Assembly (NCBI RefSeq): GCF_007846085.1
Contig: NZ_VOEJ01000010.1
Span: 62,001-126,000, forward strand
DNA length: 64,000 nt
Source: Mucilaginibacter pallidiroseus
Lineage (GTDB): Bacteria > Bacteroidota > Bacteroidia > Sphingobacteriales > Sphingobacteriaceae
Direction: 5' to 3'
Part shown: in pieces, positions 7,997 through 15,041 of the stretch
Layout of the letters: every line of letters starts with the position of its first letter
Numbering within the stretch: position 1 is the stretch's first letter
Translations under genes and position numbers: made by a program
The notes under the pieces: model-generated
Database searches by the model: none
Told to the model about the DNA's origin: nothing
The model's input: the letters and a program-made list of their open reading frames with translations, nothing else

Positions 7997-8640
7997 TGAG
8001 AATAGCACTTTTTTCCGATGTACACGCCAACTTGCCTGCCTTTGAGGCGTTGCTGGCCAGTTTGGACGAACAAAAGCCAGCTGTGGTGTATTGCCTGGGC
8101 GACCTAATCGGCTATAATATTTGGCCGAATGAGATCATTGCCGAAATTCGAAAACGCGGTATCGCGACGCTGAAAGGCAACCATGATGAAAAGACCAAAG
8201 GCTATGCTTACGAACTGGTGACGGCCGACAACCGAGCTTATCTCGATACCTTACCTGCGCACATCCGCTTGGATTATGCCGATTTTCAGATCCTGCTGGT
8301 ACACGGCAGCCCGCGCAAGATCGACGAATACGTGTTGGAAGAAATGCCCGAATATGAGGTCATCCAAATGATGGATGCTGCTAAAGCCGATATCCTTTGT
8401 GTGGCTCACTCACATTTGCCCTATCACCGCAACTTCAGCGATAAGCAGGTGATCAACACCGGTTCTGTCGGTAAGCCCAAAGACGGCGACCCGCGTGGCG
8501 GTTATGTTATACTAAACGTTGGAACTGATATTACAGTAGATTTTATCCGCTTTAATTACGATATTGAAAAGGCGGCCAATGCAATTATTGACAGTCCGTT
8601 GCCTGATGAACTAGCAGAAAGAATAATAAAAGCTTATTAG
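7996..8640 (+). CDS. Metallophosphoesterase, tandem paralogue
   Basis: A 214-residue calcineurin-like phosphoesterase with canonical motifs: FSDVHANLPAF, YCLGDLIGYN, LKGNHDE, LVHGSPRKIDEY and CVAHSHLPYH. It is clearly a paralogue of the upstream gene (shared YNIWPNE, LPAHIRLDY and GSVGKPK-D-DPRGGYV), but has the normal GNHD and no cysteine insertion. It is the last gene of the rightward ars operon, coupled by a one-base overlap. Its substrate is unknown. Confidence 0.88.
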   Translation: MRIALFSDVHANLPAFEALLASLDEQKPAVVYCLGDLIGYNIWPNEIIAEIRKRGIATLKGNHDEKTKGYAYELVTADNRAYLDTLPAHIRLDYADFQILLVHGSPRKIDEYVLEEMPEYEVIQMMDAAKADILCVAHSHLPYHRNFSDKQVINTGSVGKPKDGDPRGGYVILNVGTDITVDFIRFNYDIEKAANAIIDSPLPDELAERIIKAY

Positions 8641-8851
8641 CCTTTTTAAATGTCGTAAAGATCAAAAGCGAAAAACAAAAGTGAATTTTTGCCCATCACT
8701 ATTAGGACAAGGAATATTGCCAAAAGACTACGGCATAATGAAGCTATGGAATTCTCGCTTCACCCTCCGGGATTTATTCCGTTTCCTTTTGGATTTGCTG
8801 GGCAAATACAATTGCTTTCTTTTTCTCTTTTTTCTTTTAAAATTTTCTGCC

Positions 8852-9769
8852 CTACATATTTAGTTTACCAAAAACCCTTTTGATTTCAGGGTCGTTGGCC
8901 ACATCTCTATCAGGGTTTTGCTTAGCCAATTCCGTAAGAAAATTTATAAATAAGTTGCTTGGCCGTTTCATATTCAATTCCTTAAATGTGACGAGTTCAG
9001 GATAGAATGCGTCAGCAAGCAGAATTTTTTTGATTTGCTTAAATTCCTTTAAAATATCTTCTTTAAACTTCATCTGCTTTTTAAAGGAATCACAGAATTC
9101 TAATAATAAATACGCAGCGTAAAATTTATTGAATTGATCATAGTATTTATGGAAATTGTGGGTAGAGAAGACTGTGGGTCCGTCTTTTTTATACCAACCC
9201 ATTCGTAAAAGTATGTTCGGACTAAAATGAACCATCCGGGAAGTTGCATGATATAAGAAATCATACAGATGTTTTAATTGTGCATCTATGGCCATGTGCT
9301 CTACACTTGGGAACAGCCTTTCTTTATTCAAACCATTATTCTTCATAAGATTTTTCAGTTCAGCCTCACGGGTCTCAATTAATGTGTCTAAATCTTTAAA
9401 TAAGGGGAATTGCTGAAAGGGAACCGCCTTATCCAGAAAAGATTTTTGAGCAAGCATCGAATGAAGCAAGAGGTAAAACATATAGCTCTCAATTAGCTGT
9501 TCTTTATCATAGGAAAAGTTCTTACCGATAAACTTTAGGGTGATCAGATCTTCACATAAGCCACGAAGAAAAGGCGAGTGAAAAAAACTGTTCTTAGCAG
9601 ACCTGTTTTTATATAGAAACAAATTAAACTCCAACGCCTTGGCAAATGAAGCTATAAGCACAGATTGGTAAACATTGGTCTTCAAGTCAAGGGAAGGGAC
9701 AGAATTATAATTCTTAAAATGCTTCTGAATAATCAGTAAATGGTTTTTTATTAACGTGTTGTCATTCAT
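8852..9769 (-). CDS. DUF5677-like hypothetical protein
   Basis: A 305-residue, largely helical soluble protein. The segment FLRGLCEDLITLKFIGK resembles DUF5677 proteins, which have an R-x-L-x-E-x-x-x-x-L-K helix and a later H-bearing helix (here FLYHATSRMVHFSPN). Function is unknown. It lies alone, tail to tail with the ars operon across about 210 bases, and marks the transition to the conjugative element. It could belong to either side. Confidence 0.6.
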   Translation of the reverse strand: MNDNTLIKNHLLIIQKHFKNYNSVPSLDLKTNVYQSVLIASFAKALEFNLFLYKNRSAKNSFFHSPFLRGLCEDLITLKFIGKNFSYDKEQLIESYMFYLLLHSMLAQKSFLDKAVPFQQFPLFKDLDTLIETREAELKNLMKNNGLNKERLFPSVEHMAIDAQLKHLYDFLYHATSRMVHFSPNILLRMGWYKKDGPTVFSTHNFHKYYDQFNKFYAAYLLLEFCDSFKKQMKFKEDILKEFKQIKKILLADAFYPELVTFKELNMKRPSNLFINFLTELAKQNPDRDVANDPEIKRVFGKLNM

Positions 9770-9802
9770 AGCTCAGCGGTTAAAGGTTGCATAAAAATAA
9801 TA

Positions 9803-9834
9803 AAAGTCCCACAGCACTCGCTGCGTGGGACTTT
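9803..9834. other. Strong hairpin in intergenic leader
   Basis: AAAGTCCCAC (9803-9812) and GTGGGACTTT (9825-9834) form a perfect 10-bp stem around a loop that can itself pair (CAGC/GCTG). It sits between the divergent genes at 9769 and 9925, so it is not an ordinary end-of-gene terminator for either. A second, weaker hairpin (CACAA...TTGTG with AGCC/GGCT) follows at about 9851-9882. Confidence 0.55.
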
Positions 9835-9924
9835 CAACCTAAACCTTATCACAATTAGCCGTAAGTTCGGCTAAGATTGTGGCAAGCTAACAAAAAATCC
9901 GATCTTAGCGTAAAACCTATACGT

Positions 9925-10188
9925 ATGGCTCCAACAATATACTCAGTCTTCTATCATTCTCCAGACGGCTTTCTTGTATGCCGTACGGACTTTGATAATC
10001 TTGAAGAAGCAGAAAACTTCCTGCAAACTAAGCTCTTCATTTTCGACGGTGCTGAATTCCACTTTATGTTGAAAGATGGAAGATTTCTGGTTAAGGGTGA
10101 GCCCAGGGAGCGAACAGAGAAATTTTATGCGGAGTCCATGCGGTATGCCGTAGAAATTCCTGCAAAGGAGATCAACAAATCATCATAA
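9925..10188 (+). CDS. Small hypothetical protein
   Basis: An 87-residue protein starting at MAPTIYSVFYHSPDGFLV. A longer frame from 9877 adds 16 residues that lie within a hairpin region and is less likely. No recognised domain. It is an alpha/beta-looking soluble protein with charged residues, and ends before a cluster of three hairpins. Its place at the edge of the conjugative element suggests an accessory role, but nothing in the sequence tells which. Confidence 0.55.
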   Translation: MAPTIYSVFYHSPDGFLVCRTDFDNLEEAENFLQTKLFIFDGAEFHFMLKDGRFLVKGEPRERTEKFYAESMRYAVEIPAKEINKSS

Positions 10189-10194
10189 ATCCCC

Positions 10195-10309
10195 GCCCCC
10201 TGTTTTCACCATAATCATCAACAATCAGGAAACAGGGGGCGTCCTCAAACGGGCGGGCGATAGCCCGCCGTCCGGCAATTTTTAAAAACAAGGGGGATCG
10301 CTCCCCCTT
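10195..10309 (-). terminator. Three consecutive hairpins, including terminator of DUF932 operon
   Basis: Three perfect inverted repeats stand in a row: GCCCCCTGTTT/AAACAGGGGGC (10195-10205 and 10230-10240), GGCGGGC/GCCCGCC (10252-10269) and AAGGGGGA/TCCCCCTT (10290-10309). Read leftwards, the last one is followed by TTGTTTTTAAAAATT, a good intrinsic terminator ten bases after the DUF932 stop. The first can terminate the rightward gene ending at 10188. Confidence 0.75.
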
Positions 10310-10318
10310 ACCCTTCAC

Positions 10319-11386
10319 TTAGTTGTAATTTAAAGCTTCACCGCCATGAGTTGCAAATTCCTTGCACAAATTAAATGCAACCTGCGCCCTTTGTTTAGCC
10401 GTGCCGTCCATGATGGACTTAAATTTTGCTTCGTCGTTTTTGAAGCTGCGTACGTTTTGAAAGTAACCAGTCACGGCATTGTACGCGCCAAACACTGTTC
10501 CTGCGGTCGTCTCGATCTGCTGGGTCGGGCTGCCTAAAGCATACTCATAAACGCTGTCTACCATATTCGTGTAATGGGTAGAAAGCTGGTCCAATTTGCC
10601 TACGGCCAAGTTTTCTACTACTTCCTTGTTGGGTGCCATAGCGATCTGTATCAGCTTTTTCAGTTCCCTGTCAGTAATGCGGACTTTTGCCCACTGGTTA
10701 AACAAGCCTTCCATTTCGTGGCTTAATTCTCTACTTATACCCATAAGCGTATGCGCTTGCTTCAACCGCTCAGCTGCGGAGGCGGTATGCCGTATCTTAA
10801 TTGCTCCTGAATGATTACGCATGGCTGCATTAAGCGTGTTGTTACATACAATCCTGATTGGCGTAAATGCTGCCGTTATACTACCTAAACCGTCGTGCGA
10901 AGTGGTTAGAAACAAATACTGCTCTATCCAGTCCTTAACGCCAACACGAATATAGTCGGGTAACTTGGCGGTAATAAAAACCCGTTCGCCGTTGCCTAAT
11001 GCACCTGCCGTTTCATAAAGGATGCCCTCGCCACCGCCGACAATCGCGTCAAAAAACGAAAACGCATCACGGTTTTGCACGACTTCATAGTCATTGCCGA
11101 CTACGCCTAAAACCTGCTCCGTGTCTGCCCGTACGGTAGCAAAGAAATTAGGTACTTCTACTTCGGGTATCAAAATATCGTCGCTGCCCTCACCCAAATG
11201 GTTGGCAGTATCATAAGTAAACAAAGGGCGTTTTTCTACGATATAGTCCAAACCTGCATGCTGTATTGCTTCGCTGCTGGTCGGGTAGCGGTCAATGATC
11301 TGCCCTAGACCGTGCCAGGCCTTTTCCTTTACACTCATAAAACTGTGTTTGCCTGTTTTTTGATTGAAATTGATCTGATGTGCCAT
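10319..11386 (-). CDS. DUF932 protein (phage/plasmid-like family)
   Basis: A 355-residue DUF932 protein. It has the usual N-terminus with KEKAWHGLGQIIDRYPTSSEAIQHAGLDY, then FATVRADTEQVLGVVGNDYEVVQNRDAFSFFDAIVGGG and TPIRIVCNNTLNAAMR. The family is widespread on phages, plasmids and conjugative elements; its role is unknown. It is likely the last gene of a leftward operon with two small ORFs and the 218-residue protein upstream, and is closed by a terminator at 10290-10309. Confidence 0.85.
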   Translation of the reverse strand: MAHQINFNQKTGKHSFMSVKEKAWHGLGQIIDRYPTSSEAIQHAGLDYIVEKRPLFTYDTANHLGEGSDDILIPEVEVPNFFATVRADTEQVLGVVGNDYEVVQNRDAFSFFDAIVGGGEGILYETAGALGNGERVFITAKLPDYIRVGVKDWIEQYLFLTTSHDGLGSITAAFTPIRIVCNNTLNAAMRNHSGAIKIRHTASAAERLKQAHTLMGISRELSHEMEGLFNQWAKVRITDRELKKLIQIAMAPNKEVVENLAVGKLDQLSTHYTNMVDSVYEYALGSPTQQIETTAGTVFGAYNAVTGYFQNVRSFKNDEAKFKSIMDGTAKQRAQVAFNLCKEFATHGGEALNYN

Positions 11387-11390
11387 AGCT

Positions 11391-11564
11391 TTAATTTTTA
11401 GGAGTTCGTGTATTCATGGGTATGATCTCGGTACGCAGCACCTGTACATTGTCGGTGCTGGTAATTGCAACGTCGCTGTTTTGCAGTTCTGCAATAGCGT
11501 CGTGTATGTTAGGGTGCGTGGTTTGTATGGCCACTTTCACCAGTATGAAAATTTTGTCTTCCAT
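11391..11564 (-). CDS. Small hypothetical protein (57 aa)
   Basis: A 57-residue frame beginning MEDKIFILVKVAIQTTHPN, with a balanced beta-alpha-beta look and no stop until TAA at 11391. It sits four bases before the DUF932 start and four bases after the preceding small ORF, so operon spacing supports it. No recognised domain. Confidence 0.6.
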   Translation of the reverse strand: MEDKIFILVKVAIQTTHPNIHDAIAELQNSDVAITSTDNVQVLRTEIIPMNTRTPKN

Positions 11565-11568
11565 CGCC

Positions 11569-11697
11569 TTAATATTGATAGGTGTTCAAAAAGTCGCTGA
11601 ATTCCATTTGAAACTGTGCGGGGTTCTCCTGCGCCAGCTGCTCGGCGTAACCTTCCCAAAATAGCTGGTCGGTCAGTTCTATAAATTGCTCGTACAT
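11569..11697 (-). CDS. Small hypothetical protein (42 aa)
   Basis: A 42-residue acidic frame, MYEQFIELTDQLFWEGYAEQ and on to NTYQY. It is tightly packed with the next small ORF (gap of four bases) in the same leftward operon as DUF932. Coding-like composition and packing are the only evidence; it matches nothing I know. Confidence 0.5.
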   Translation of the reverse strand: MYEQFIELTDQLFWEGYAEQLAQENPAQFQMEFSDFLNTYQY

Positions 11698-11760
11698 GGG
11701 AGTTGCTGTTTTGATGAAACTTAAAATTGCCCCCAGCTAAAAGCCGGGAGCAATACCTGT

Positions 11761-12417
11761 TCAGGCGTTCGGAAAGACAATGTTAGCCTCGATATCGGCC
11801 AGTTTTTCGTGGCAAGCATCAAAAATAAATTGCGCTACCATGCGGATCAGGTTCGGCGTATTGGTCACGAATTCACGGCGTTTATCATCCTGAATAATGA
11901 GTTTGCAGCCTTGGTACGGGTTGCTTTCCAGTTCGTCGTTCTCTTCCTGTAGTTGCACTTCAAAATCTTCTAAGGTCTTGATACGTGCTATCAGGGCTAA
12001 ACGCTGGATAGATAAGCGGTGCAGATCGTTTACTGATTTTAAGGTTTGTTCTAAATTCAGCGCAAACTTTTTAGCTTCAAACTTTACTTCCTCGGACTTA
12101 ACGGGTTCGGCCTGTGCATCGGCTTTCACTTCTTCGGTGGCAGGTAAGTTTGCAGGCTTAACGGGTTGGTGATCCACTGTAGCGGTGCTATCGGTCTTAA
12201 CCTCGGCAGGCGCACCTTCTGTAACCTGCGAGCCCTGGGCGGGTTTTTCATCGGTTGTGTTTCCATCTTGTTTAGCTTCTTTGCCGGTGAGGCTCGGGCG
12301 GTTTTGAGTTCTGTTCGCTTCGTTTGCTTTTGCTGCTGCACCTTGTACACCGTTCGCATTTTTTTCTGCTGTTTTCATCTTAAAAGATTTTAAAGGGTTA
12401 AAAAATTTGTTTTTCAT
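11761..12417 (-). CDS. Hypothetical ICE protein with disordered N-terminus
   Basis: A 218-residue protein. Residues 1 to about 105 are low-complexity and rich in A, E, K, P, T (disordered). The rest (SEEVKFEAKKFALNLEQTLKSVNDLHRLS...) is helical and probably coiled coil, with LEDFEVQLQEENDELES. Proteins of this layout recur in Bacteroidota conjugative elements next to DUF932, without known function. Translation may start at 12378 (MKTAEKN), not 12417. Confidence 0.65.
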   Translation of the reverse strand: MKNKFFNPLKSFKMKTAEKNANGVQGAAAKANEANRTQNRPSLTGKEAKQDGNTTDEKPAQGSQVTEGAPAEVKTDSTATVDHQPVKPANLPATEEVKADAQAEPVKSEEVKFEAKKFALNLEQTLKSVNDLHRLSIQRLALIARIKTLEDFEVQLQEENDELESNPYQGCKLIIQDDKRREFVTNTPNLIRMVAQFIFDACHEKLADIEANIVFPNA

Positions 12418-12920
12418 TTCCCTCTTTTCCCGAAGACTTCCCTTAAAAAGCTATTTTTCCAAAAGAAAAAACGGTAAAAAAGAAAGTCAAAAGAGCGGTC
12501 GTGAGCCAGAGCGGGAGAACTATAAGTCCCGGAGGGTGGCCGAAGCAAAGCGGAGGACATTATGCGTTCGTTCGTGAAGGCTGACCGAGATTGACGCCGC
12601 TTTTGTCCGTTTTCGTTGGAAAATAGCAGCTAAAAGAAGTCCCTTAAATCGAATCAGCAAGGGCAGGAATGCAGGCAAGCGAAGCTTTTCCCGGCGAAGC
12701 GTAACGGAGCGGGTAAACGAGTGAAGTCCGGAATGATGTGCTTGCAGAACTTAGCCTGTCAAAACATATTAGCGGATGCTTTTGCAGCGCAGCAAAAATG
12801 CAGGAGCGGAATTTTAAGCAATGGAGATTGGAGGAGTGAACCTGTCAGGGATTGCAACGGCATCCTTTTCATGGAAAAGATATAGTGAAAAGCCTGGCCG
12901 AAGGGACAGCCAACAAGCTT
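12418..12920. other. 503-bp GC-richer non-coding block
   Basis: No plausible gene on either strand. The block is visibly richer in G and C than its flanks, purine-rich on the plus strand, and full of short inverted or repeated motifs (for example TTTTGC-AGCGCA-GCAAAA near 12780-12797, and several GGAG/GCGAAGC repeats). It could encode a structured RNA or hold a replication or transfer site. I cannot decide which. Confidence 0.4.
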
Positions 12921-13793
12921 TCAATTGAGTGCGTTTTGAAGCAATTGATAAGTAAAGCTGCCGTCCTCGGTTTTAGCTATCTCTATCTGATTTAGAAATT
13001 TCATCATCTCTAAATAGCCTTGGTTACACAACTCCAATTGTTCTTTTAGGTAAGGCAGCCAGTATGTGCGTTCCCGATCTAACGCAACCATAGCCTGGTC
13101 ATCCTCGCGATGCGCGTTTAAAAACTTCATGACATAATTACTATCATAACCAGCATGGTGCACGAAGAACTTTCGGTGTTTGTTAAACTGAGGATATATG
13201 TTTTCTTGAAAATTCCATAGCCATTGATAATGCGCTGAAGCTTCCAGTTGCGGAAAATGAGCATGTATATACTGTAATGGCGAATGAAAGTAAATTTGGC
13301 CGCGTTTCTCGATCAGCAGTTCTGGAAAAAAGCTGGTAATATAGTCAGCGATACGCTGCCAAAATTTATATAAGGATTCAAATGCAACCGGTAGCTCCCT
13401 GTTGAAACGGGCATCTTCCAGTTTCTGATCATAATGATAAAACTTCTTCCCATCTATATAACTATACGAGTGCTCAAACACGGTGATATATGGTGTATAT
13501 AGATAAAGCGTTCCTAGCCGGTATTTCAGATCAGCAGTTGCGGAAAATAATTCCATCTGCATTTGATTCGGGTTTTTCACTTCACGATCCAAATGCAAGT
13601 GGTCATAGACTTCAATTTGCCGGTCATATAAACCGGACTTTGCAGCCATCACTACAGCGTCGGTGTTGATAGCAATAACATTTTCGCCCTGATAGGTATA
13701 ATTATTGTCTGTCAAGCACTGGAGATCATGCGCTCTGTATAAACTGAATAATTCCTCATTATACGCTTGTATAATGTCTCGCTGTTTACTCAT
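12921..13793 (-). CDS. Hypothetical protein downstream of toxin-antitoxin pair
   Basis: A 290-residue protein starting at MSKQRDIIQAYNEELFSLYR. The longer frame from 13823 would overlap the acetyltransferase gene. It is helical with many aromatic residues and a segment ITSFFPELLIEKRGQIYFHSPLQYIHAHFPQ. HEPN-type folds look like this, but I see no certain RX4-6H motif, so that is only a possibility. It lies 19 bases after the toxin gene, which suggests co-transcription. Confidence 0.6.
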   Translation of the reverse strand: MSKQRDIIQAYNEELFSLYRAHDLQCLTDNNYTYQGENVIAINTDAVVMAAKSGLYDRQIEVYDHLHLDREVKNPNQMQMELFSATADLKYRLGTLYLYTPYITVFEHSYSYIDGKKFYHYDQKLEDARFNRELPVAFESLYKFWQRIADYITSFFPELLIEKRGQIYFHSPLQYIHAHFPQLEASAHYQWLWNFQENIYPQFNKHRKFFVHHAGYDSNYVMKFLNAHREDDQAMVALDRERTYWLPYLKEQLELCNQGYLEMMKFLNQIEIAKTEDGSFTYQLLQNALN

Positions 13794-13812
13794 AAAAAAT
13801 CCAATACCAGGT

Positions 13813-14313
13813 TTACTCTGCAAACAGCGCAGCTATGGTCTGCATGGTCAGAAACATTTTGCCTGAGTCCAGTTTAACAAAATCATATTTTAAATAAAAG
13901 GCTTCCGCTTCTGCGTCAAGCGGATCAACGATCACAGCCATTGCCCCGACGTGAGTTAAAGAGACATTATAACATTTCTTTAACGCATCAATTAAAAGGT
14001 ATTCTCCAAGGCGTTGCCCTTTATAGTTTTGATCCAATGCCAGCCTTCCTAATAATATCGCAGGGAGGTTATGGTAAGAAGGCGGCATTTTCTTCTGCAC
14101 TTGTTCCGGCACCAGCTCGCGTGGTATGCTCGTACTTGATAGCGTATAGTAGCCGATGATGCGGTCGCCATCCAGCATGACAGACACCGTACTCAAACGT
14201 CGTTTGATGTCCTGGCTTGCCTGTTTGTGCAAGTAATTATCCAGCATTTCCTTGCCGCAGGTAAACTCTTTTTTATTAAGTCCTGAATGCAGCGGTTCAA
14301 TAGGATAATTCAT
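13813..14313 (-). CDS. GNAT-family toxin (TacT-like)
   Basis: A 166-residue GNAT acetyltransferase of the toxin type. The N-terminus PIEPLHSGLNKKEFTCGKEMLDNYLHKQASQDIKRR is diagnostic of TacT/AtaT-like toxins (F-CG---LD-YL). Then come YYTLSSTSI, LLGRLALDQNYKGQRLGEYLLIDAL (acetyl-CoA binding) and VDPLDAEAEAFYLKYDF. Such toxins acetylate the amino group of aminoacyl-tRNA and stop translation. Its start overlaps the stop of the DUF1778 antitoxin by one base. Confidence 0.9.
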   Translation of the reverse strand: MNYPIEPLHSGLNKKEFTCGKEMLDNYLHKQASQDIKRRLSTVSVMLDGDRIIGYYTLSSTSIPRELVPEQVQKKMPPSYHNLPAILLGRLALDQNYKGQRLGEYLLIDALKKCYNVSLTHVGAMAVIVDPLDAEAEAFYLKYDFVKLDSGKMFLTMQTIAALFAE

Positions 14314-14612
14314 TAAACTTCCGTTGACTGATTATTGAATTCACGGTAGCGCTCAGCAGCCTGCTGTAAGCGTTTGCCTGGCTTCGGCGGATTCATGATC
14401 GCCTCGAAAAAAACATTCTTGTCCCTTTCTGTAGCCAAAACTGCTTCGTGCTGTTCCACAATAAATTTTGCCTTTTCCTGAACAGTAGACACCACAAAAT
14501 CGGTAAGCGTACGGTAACCGCCCAATTTAGCTGCCCGTTCAAATAATGATTTTTGGTCTGTTGTCAGTTTGGTATCGAACCTTGTCTTATCAGCTTTGAT
14601 CACTCGTTCCAT
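14313..14612 (-). CDS. DUF1778 antitoxin (TacA-like)
   Basis: A 99-residue ribbon-helix-helix protein. TRFDTKLTTDQKSLFERAAKLGGYRTLTDFVVSTVQEKA is the DUF1778 N-terminal DNA-binding part. The C-terminal FFEAIMNPPKPGKRLQQAAERYREF is the toxin-neutralising tail. It neutralises the GNAT toxin encoded next and should repress the operon from the inverted repeat at 14636-14652. A GAAAGG sequence eight bases before the ATG supports this start. Confidence 0.9.
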   Translation of the reverse strand: MERVIKADKTRFDTKLTTDQKSLFERAAKLGGYRTLTDFVVSTVQEKAKFIVEQHEAVLATERDKNVFFEAIMNPPKPGKRLQQAAERYREFNNQSTEV

Positions 14613-14629
14613 AATATTGCCTTTCTAAA

Positions 14630-14652
14630 CAAATATACGGAAAAATTCCGTA
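14630..14652 (-). promoter_or_regulatory. Toxin-antitoxin promoter with operator
   Basis: Read leftwards there is an exact Bacteroidota -7 box TATATTTG (complement of 14630-14637). Overlapping it is a perfect inverted repeat TACGGAA-AAA-TTCCGTA at 14636-14652. It starts 24 bases before the antitoxin ATG, so bound antitoxin would block the promoter. Confidence 0.7.
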
Positions 14653-15041
14653 CAAAATAAAAACTTGCAATAATCAATCCAGTGCTAATTAACATTCGAC
14701 GATTCAGCTGTTAACGAGAAGGTGGCTGCTTCTGTATCTTAGTGGTACGGGTGCTTTCAAGTCGTAAGGCTTGTTTTCGCATATCTTTCGAGAAAAAATT
14801 TAGGTCAACTGGTTCTAATCTTCATAGCTAACCGGTTCATATCTGCAAATGACACGTTGTAATTCATTGTTACATCTATTATAGCAAACAAGATAATTAA
14901 TTAATACACATTAGCTATACATTGATAGTGCAGTGATGTAAATTGATCAAGCAGCGTCCTTGCCATCTAATCTCAGGAAACGTCATTGCATATCATAGCA
15001 GCAAGCAGGGCGGCCTGAGAAACTCAAGCCGCCTGCCGCTA
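14653..15041. other. Non-coding interval, nothing recognised
   Basis: About 390 bases between the toxin-antitoxin operon promoter and the end of the HEPN gene. No frame of meaningful length, no clear hairpin terminator and no RNA gene could be recognised. Confidence 0.5.

Noticed and set aside
8681..8883. Two overlapping 60-aa frames after the ars operon
   Set aside because: They overlap each other and the 3' end of the DUF5677-like gene, with no coding-like pattern.
8641..9900. Left attachment site of the conjugative element
   Set aside because: No copy of the tRNA-like 18-mer or of the sequence beside the integrase was found here, so the left end is left open.
12418..12920. rRNA or tRNA fragment in the GC-rich block
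   Set aside because: No conserved rRNA segments or cloverleaf could be recognised.
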